From Amyloporia xantha (Eukaryota > Basidiomycota > Agaricomycetes > Polyporales > Adustoporiaceae): a stretch of DNA of 64,000 bases. The stretch covers positions 3,782,001 through 3,846,000 of the forward strand of contig JAYKKR010000002.1 of NCBI GenBank assembly GCA_036971615.1, in the 5' to 3' direction. Within the stretch, counting starts at the first letter, position 1. Each line of letters starts with the position of its first letter. A model generated the notes under the pieces. That model was not told where the DNA came from, did not search any database, and worked only from the letters and a program-made list of their open reading frames with translations. A program made the translations under genes and the position numbers. Below, in pieces: positions 58,934 through 64,000 of the stretch.

Positions 58934-60812
58934 ATGAGCCTCCCGGAGAAATTGCGCCCTCGCGCACTTCTTGTATCATACCATGTACTATCAACTCGGA
59001 GGATTTCAAAGGCATCTGAAGTGAGTCCAGCTACGTCGGTTTCCAAGAGTGGCGTCTCAATAGTCTGAATCACTAGCGAGCTGCCCGAAGGCCTGGGAGA
59101 ACCCTCAACGCGTCGAACTGGCAATGGTATAGAGCTTGTGCTAGGTAAGATTACTTGTCGCTACGCAAGCTTTGATAATATAATGGTCAAAGTTAGGAAT
59201 CAGACCGAACGGGGCATCCTACCTTCTGATCCCCAGAATTCGTTATGAGAGCCTTCGTTTGCGTTGGCCAACAAAGGCGGGATGGCCCTCGACCCGGTTT
59301 CTCTCGTTGTCGCCCATTCAATTTCCCGACAAGGCAGCTTTGGATCAGAAGTTGCAGACTTTGGTCTCGAACAAGAAAGCTCAGAATGGCAGGCCCAGAG
59401 ACCGGTCGAAAGCCAATACCGCGTTTACAGTGGCTGGAGAGGGCCCGTCTGCTATCGGGAAGGAGCGGGCATCCTTTGAGCACCAGCGGTATGTAAATTA
59501 TGCTATCCTCATATAGCCTACTAGTAATCAGCACGGCAAAGGGTGTTATGTCGGATTTACCGCAACGAGTTGCGGGACAAAAGAGAGTTCTCACTCTGGC
59601 CTATGTCTTGGGTGAATGACGTTCGCATGGTCACCTTCACTTATAATACGTGGATAGCGGATGAGCGTATACAGTCAGTGCGTGAAAGGGATCCGACGCT
59701 CCTCGATGTGGGATGGTCCGAGTTCCCCTTGCCTTCTAGCGAACAGGAATTCGTTGCACTCTCCAGCACACATGTTACCGTGAAAGAGACCCGACTGCTC
59801 GGTAATCCGGGCAATGAACGGCTTGTGAGTACTCTGAATCTCCGGCCTGGACCAGACCTGATGTTCGACCTAGGATTTTGAGTCTGGCACTAGCGAGATG
59901 ATTGCAAGATCGCAAATTCCCGATCGTCTTCAGCAATTTCTGTCTACGCCGCGAGGGAGGAATGGGTCGGGACATATCCTACTTCTGGTCCACGATGAGG
60001 AGAAGACGATGAACGTGTTGAAAGCGCTTGAAATAGACACTTCGCGATTCACACTCGGCATATTCGACTTGCTTTATGGGGACGGGACGAATGCGTACCC
60101 GCGCAACGGTCGCGACGGGCAGAGTAATCATCACGGCCAATCGAGAAGGGATCCACGATCGCGCTCTCCTCGCCGAAACGGGGGCGAGCGACAGGCTTCC
60201 CGCCCACGCTCCCCTTCATCGGGTACTTCGTCTGCTTCTGTCCACGTCGTGGACGTACGTGCTATGTATCACGTGTTAAGGCGTATTTCACCACTCACCG
60301 ATACGGTGCGTCAGAATGCCCAGGGGTTGGGGATAAAGGACGTACTCAGCATCAACCCGGATGGAACGCGGAACTTGGCAGAAACCGACGAGAACGGAAT
60401 GTGCGCAGGTAGCGAGAGCAGGTCGGTACAGGCTGAATATTATGTCGTATTTCGTGAGCTCATGGGCATCATTCCTAGATTGCTTGGTTATATGTGGGAG
60501 TCCATGGCGCACGGTCCAGCCATAGATGAACAGCGGGTGCTGCGCTGGTATTCGACGCCCGCGGATGATGAAATAGACGAACCTGCTGAGCAGTCGACGA
60601 CTTCAGATCCCGCAGATGAGCCAGATGAGGAAAATGCAGAGGATGAGGATGAGGATGAGGATGAGGATGAAGAAATGGACCCCAATGACATGCTGCAGCC
60701 GGCCGCATCTACGTCGCATGGAGCGCCCGGTGGCTCAGGGACGGCACAGAGCAAATCACTCACTATTATGGACGCTGGAGGATGGGATCTCGAGTCCGAC
60801 GACGAGTGGTAA
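58934..60812 (+). CDS. Gfd2/YDR514C-like (RNase H-fold) domain protein
   Basis: The 3' part is well supported: an exon ending RLLGNPGNERL at 59826 joins via GTGAGT to DFESGTSEMIARSQIPDRLQ. This continues with GSGHILLLVHDEEKTMNVLK, ALEIDTSRFTLGIFDLLYG and VVDVRAMYHVLRRIS, and ends in an acidic tail (EDEDEDEDEDEEMD) and WDLESDDEW. The order RERDPTLLDVGWSEF, then THVTVKETRLLGNP, then HILLLVHDEE resembles the fungal Gfd2/YDR514C C-terminal domain, an RNase H-like exonuclease fold. The usual Asp-x-Glu pair of the first strand is not visible (FTYNTW instead), so catalysis is doubtful or an intron is misread. The 5' exons (ATG at 58934, MSLPEKLRPRALLVSY, then one near 59238-59490) are tentative. Confidence 0.6.
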
Positions 60813-61263
60813 ACCCGTCTTTTTTTCAAAGGCTTTTGATGCCCAGGTTATATGAGAGCTGATCTCTCGTATATCTCTCGAATTGAAATTGTATAGCTAT
60901 TTGTGTTAGCATCTTGTCTCCGATACCTCTCACGATTGAAGATGTAATACCGATCCATATAATATACTGAATTCTGTTTACATGGTCATTCAGTACTTGG
61001 TCCCCGTTGAATGGTGGCAATAATAAAGTACTGCAGGAGCACGCGGTCTTATTGTCACGGGTTGCAGCGAGTCTCATCCAATCTAGCGAACTGCCACACC
61101 TGCCTAAAATGGCAACAATCGGGGTGATAGTTGTCCGAACGCGTCCAATCTCCAACCACCGGCACGACAGCTACGGTCGCGTCTAGCCTGCGACTCTGGT
61201 GATCGCTGGCCCTCATCCAACGCGTTATTCTGGTATATTACTCTACGGGTTTGAGGAACTAAG
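60813..61263. other. Intergenic, no supported gene
   Basis: 3' region of the Gfd2-like gene and promoter of PAC1. Nothing else seen. Confidence 0.5.
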
Positions 61264-63006
61264 ATGTCGTTGCTGTCTGAGCGACAAAAGGAGGAACTGT
61301 AGGTCGCAGGAAACTCCGGCGCAGTTGAGACAGGTGCTCAATCTGTTGATACAGTCACAAAGCTATCCTGGAATACCTGCATACGAACAACTTCACGGAT
61401 GCGTTTAACTCTCTGAAGTCGGATACAGGCCTTGAATACACACCCGATCCCAAGGCGAAATATGCGGGACTTCTGGAGAAGAAGTGGACCAGTGTGATAC
61501 GACTGCAAAAGAAGGTGCGTTGCCAATGCCTTTGCAGCTTCCTGGGGCGACTGAGACCGTTTGATTGTACAGATTATGGACCTGGAGAACCGCAATGCCG
61601 CACTGCAAGAAGAACTATCTCTTTCTCCTGCCAAGCGGGCCCAAATGCAAACGGACTGGGTCCCAAGAGCACCTGCAGCATATGTTCTGACTGGCCATCG
61701 CGGACAAGTCCTCAAAGTAGCATTTCATCCAACATTCAATCTGATTGCATCTGCGAGTGAAGACGCGACTGTCAAGATATGGGATTGGGAGACTGGCGAA
61801 TTCGAGCGCACGCTGAAGGGGCATACGAGGGCGGTCAATGATGTCGATTTCGATAGTAAGGGCAATTTATTAGGTGAGTTCTGAAGGCCTTCCCTCTTCA
61901 TGTTGTGCTCGTGCAACGACTGAGGAAGAACTGCATGCATATCGTTCATGGATCATTAAGTTACATGCTCCTCCGATTTATTCATCAAGATCTGGGATGC
62001 ACAGAACGATTGGCGGAATACCAAGACATTTCCCTGGTCATGAACATACAGTCTCCTCTGTTCGGTTTATGCCAGGTGATCAGCAGATTGTCAGTGCAAG
62101 TAGGGACCGAACAATCAGAATATTCGATGTCGCCTCCACGTTGGTCTCCCCGTATCTCAAGTTAATTGCCTTCATTGACATTCATTGATGTAGACATCTA
62201 GTACGTACAATCATAGGCCATTCGGACTGGGTTCGATGTATAGAACCATCCGACGACGGTCGTCTAATTGCAAGCTGTTCTAACGACCAAGTAAGTCATA
62301 CACACCAGTCGTGTATTGCAATACGTTTACACATGCTCTCCCATAGACTGCTCGTCTAAGTGATCCACTAACTGGGGAAACCAAGATGGAGTTCAGAGGC
62401 CACGATCATACCATTGAAGTAGTTGCGTTCGCTCCTATATCGTCCTATACTGCCATACGGGAGTTAGGTGGTCTGCCGGTACGTCGCTATGGTAGTCTCC
62501 CCTTAGATCCAAATGATGAGAGGTTGCAACGTAGGACAAGGACCGGAATAAGCGATCAGGAGCATATCTAGCCACTGGATCGCGAGATAAGACCATCAAG
62601 ATCTGGGACACCCAGAGTGGGCAATTGATCAGAAGCCTGGTAAGTTGGTCATAGCAAGTTACTAAGCATATACATGAATCCTCGTTACCCACAGGCGGGA
62701 CACGACAACTGGGTGCGGGCACTCGTGTTTCATCCCACCGGCAAATTCCTCCTTTCTGCCTCAGACGACTACACAATACGCGTATGGGAGCTCTCAACAG
62801 GGCGCTGTATAAAGACCGTCCAGGCCCATGGGCACTTCGTGACTTGTCTAGCGTGGGGACCACAATCCGGCTCGCAGGGCGCTGCAGACGGTGCCGCTAA
62901 GACTAACGGTGTCTCCGCGGAGAGCAAGACAGTCGATACCGACAAGTTTGTCAACGTGGTCGCGTCCGGCAGTGTTGACCAGACGATCAAGATTTGGCTC
63001 CCATGA
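61264..63006 (+). CDS. PAC1: Nuclear distribution protein PAC1/LIS1
   Basis: Exon 1 encodes [12 protein letters not shown] and splices to [20 protein letters not shown], the LisH dimerisation motif. A coiled coil follows ([20 protein letters not shown]). Seven WD40 repeats then run through the rest: [19 protein letters not shown] with [24 protein letters not shown] with [26 protein letters not shown] with [72 protein letters not shown] with IRVWELSTG, and finally [11 protein letters not shown]. Introns, several near 50-60 bp, fall within the blades. LIS1/PAC1 binds dynein and is needed for nuclear migration in hyphae. The ends are well defined: ATG 61264, stop TGA 63004-63006. Confidence 0.95.
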
Positions 63007-64000
63007 TGTCGTTATTCCATGTTGCTTTCTACCGTCGCTAGCTACTGGCGGGCTGTTTTGTTCTGTATGATGTCGCTCAATCCTACATTCTAGTAATGGT
63101 GGTCTTCCTTTTGCATGTCTCGTTCCAGTAAGTGGTTTTGGTTGTTGACTGTACATTGGGCACTGATAACATAGCTGCAGTGGCTGAATCAGCATTGTAC
63201 TCGTGGTACTCTGTTTCACTCTCATTAATATCTCTACTTAGATCCGTCGCATACATCGCTGATTTCTATACGTTCTTTGCTGGACCGGCATTCCTGTTAC
63301 CCTCCTTGACTCCATCCCTGCACATACCCAGCATCATGATATATATGTCAACCATTTGTATTCTCCATCCGTCCTATTTGGTCTGCAGCGTCGTATGGCC
63401 TTGGTGGCTGATTGCAAGCTTACGAGGATCTGAAGCAACAATACCCTTATACAAGTTTCTTGTACGTCGACGACTGTAGACACTTGTTTCCAGCTCTTGA
63501 ACGACGACTTGTGGTGAGTGCAGAAGTTGTGCCTTCCCTCAGCAATTGCAAGTATTTATGCTTATTGGCCTGACAGTGACGAATGCCGACGGCCCAGGGC
63601 AGAAACTCAACATGCTGCAAACGTACTGCCTATCAAGTTATACGCAAGAGCTTTCTAGTCGGCTGGTCTTGACAAATATAATGCAGATAAAATGCATGTG
63701 CGTGACATGCATAAGTGATTCTGCAGCCAATACGCCGTCACTCGCACATTCATGCCAGGATGATTACATGCGAACGTGGGTGCACGTTGCCAGAAGCGAC
63801 GCCGCTCGTGCCCAGCTCTACAAATACGGACTAATCTGTTAGGGTAACTATACGATGTGCGATGTTTGAACTACCTTTTGGAGAACGGTGAGCAGTCATT
63901 GTTGTGAGGATCTACTCTTCAGAGTCGTCAGTGTAGTCAAAGCATCGGACTACATTATGTCCACTTATCTTCAATTCAGAATTTCAGAATGGGACACGTT
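63007..64000. other. Downstream of PAC1, no supported gene
   Basis: Contains the PAC1 3' region and short frames (for example 63132-63479, hydrophobic) without recognisable domains. Confidence 0.45.

Overview
The window is nuclear DNA of a filamentous basidiomycete, most likely an agaricomycete. Almost every gene is broken by short GT-AG introns, mostly 40-60 bp, with GTRNGT donors. Both strands are used, intergenic gaps are short, and the gene set (white collar 2, a BRX1-type Brix protein, mitochondrial ATP synthase beta, amidophosphoribosyltransferase, PAC1/LIS1, SRP40, fungal-type lumazine synthase) is that of a fungal chromosome. The species cannot be named from the sequence alone.

Layout: 1-6.4 kb is poor in recognisable genes; it holds the tail of an unidentified gene and a small, apparently truncated zinc-finger gene. 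6.4-8.05 kb (-) is a short-chain dehydrogenase with a mitochondrial-like leader. 10-16.5 kb (-) is a kinesin-4-like motor with a very long coiled-coil tail. 17.8-19.7 kb (+) is the PAS/GATA photoreceptor partner WC-2, followed by BRX1 (-). 21.5-24.0 kb (+) carries a tandem pair of RING/coiled-coil genes, then a three-KH RNA-binding protein (-). 27.8-34 kb has an arrestin-like protein (+), a 2H cyclic phosphodiesterase (-), an unidentified gene (+) and a DUF1776 membrane-anchored SDR-like protein (-). An intron-containing tRNA-Ser(AGA) lies at 34.2 kb. ATP2 (-) and ADE4 (+) are divergent at 35.4-39.9 kb, followed by an intron-containing tRNA-Arg(CCT). 42-47 kb (+) is a tandem pair of CAX-type Ca2+/H+ exchangers. 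Then come a RagA/Gtr1 GTPase (-), lumazine synthase (-) divergent from SRP40 (+), a TilS-like lysidine synthase (-), a YTH m6A reader (+), a Gfd2/YDR514C-like protein (+) and PAC1/LIS1 (+). Two MITE-like inverted-repeat elements flank the YTH gene, at 53.9-54.4 and 58.0-58.8 kb.

The genes do not form a single pathway or biosynthetic cluster; most are housekeeping. Several could be linked by theme: TORC1 and purine/energy supply (RagA, ADE4, ATP2), ribosome and tRNA biology (BRX1, SRP40, TilS, two tRNAs), and microtubule transport (kinesin-4, PAC1).

The less ordinary signals are these: an ADE4 start codon that exists only after splicing (A|TG); a 4-nt first coding exon in the phosphodiesterase gene; GC-AG introns in ADE4 and in one RING copy; a tRNA-Ser intron carrying an exact reverse complement of its own T-arm; a Glu-to-Asp change in the c-2 motif of the second exchanger; and a MITE with arrays of a CTCAAG subterminal repeat. 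All gene models below were built by hand from splice signals and reading-frame continuity. Where total exon lengths are quoted, they sum to a multiple of three.
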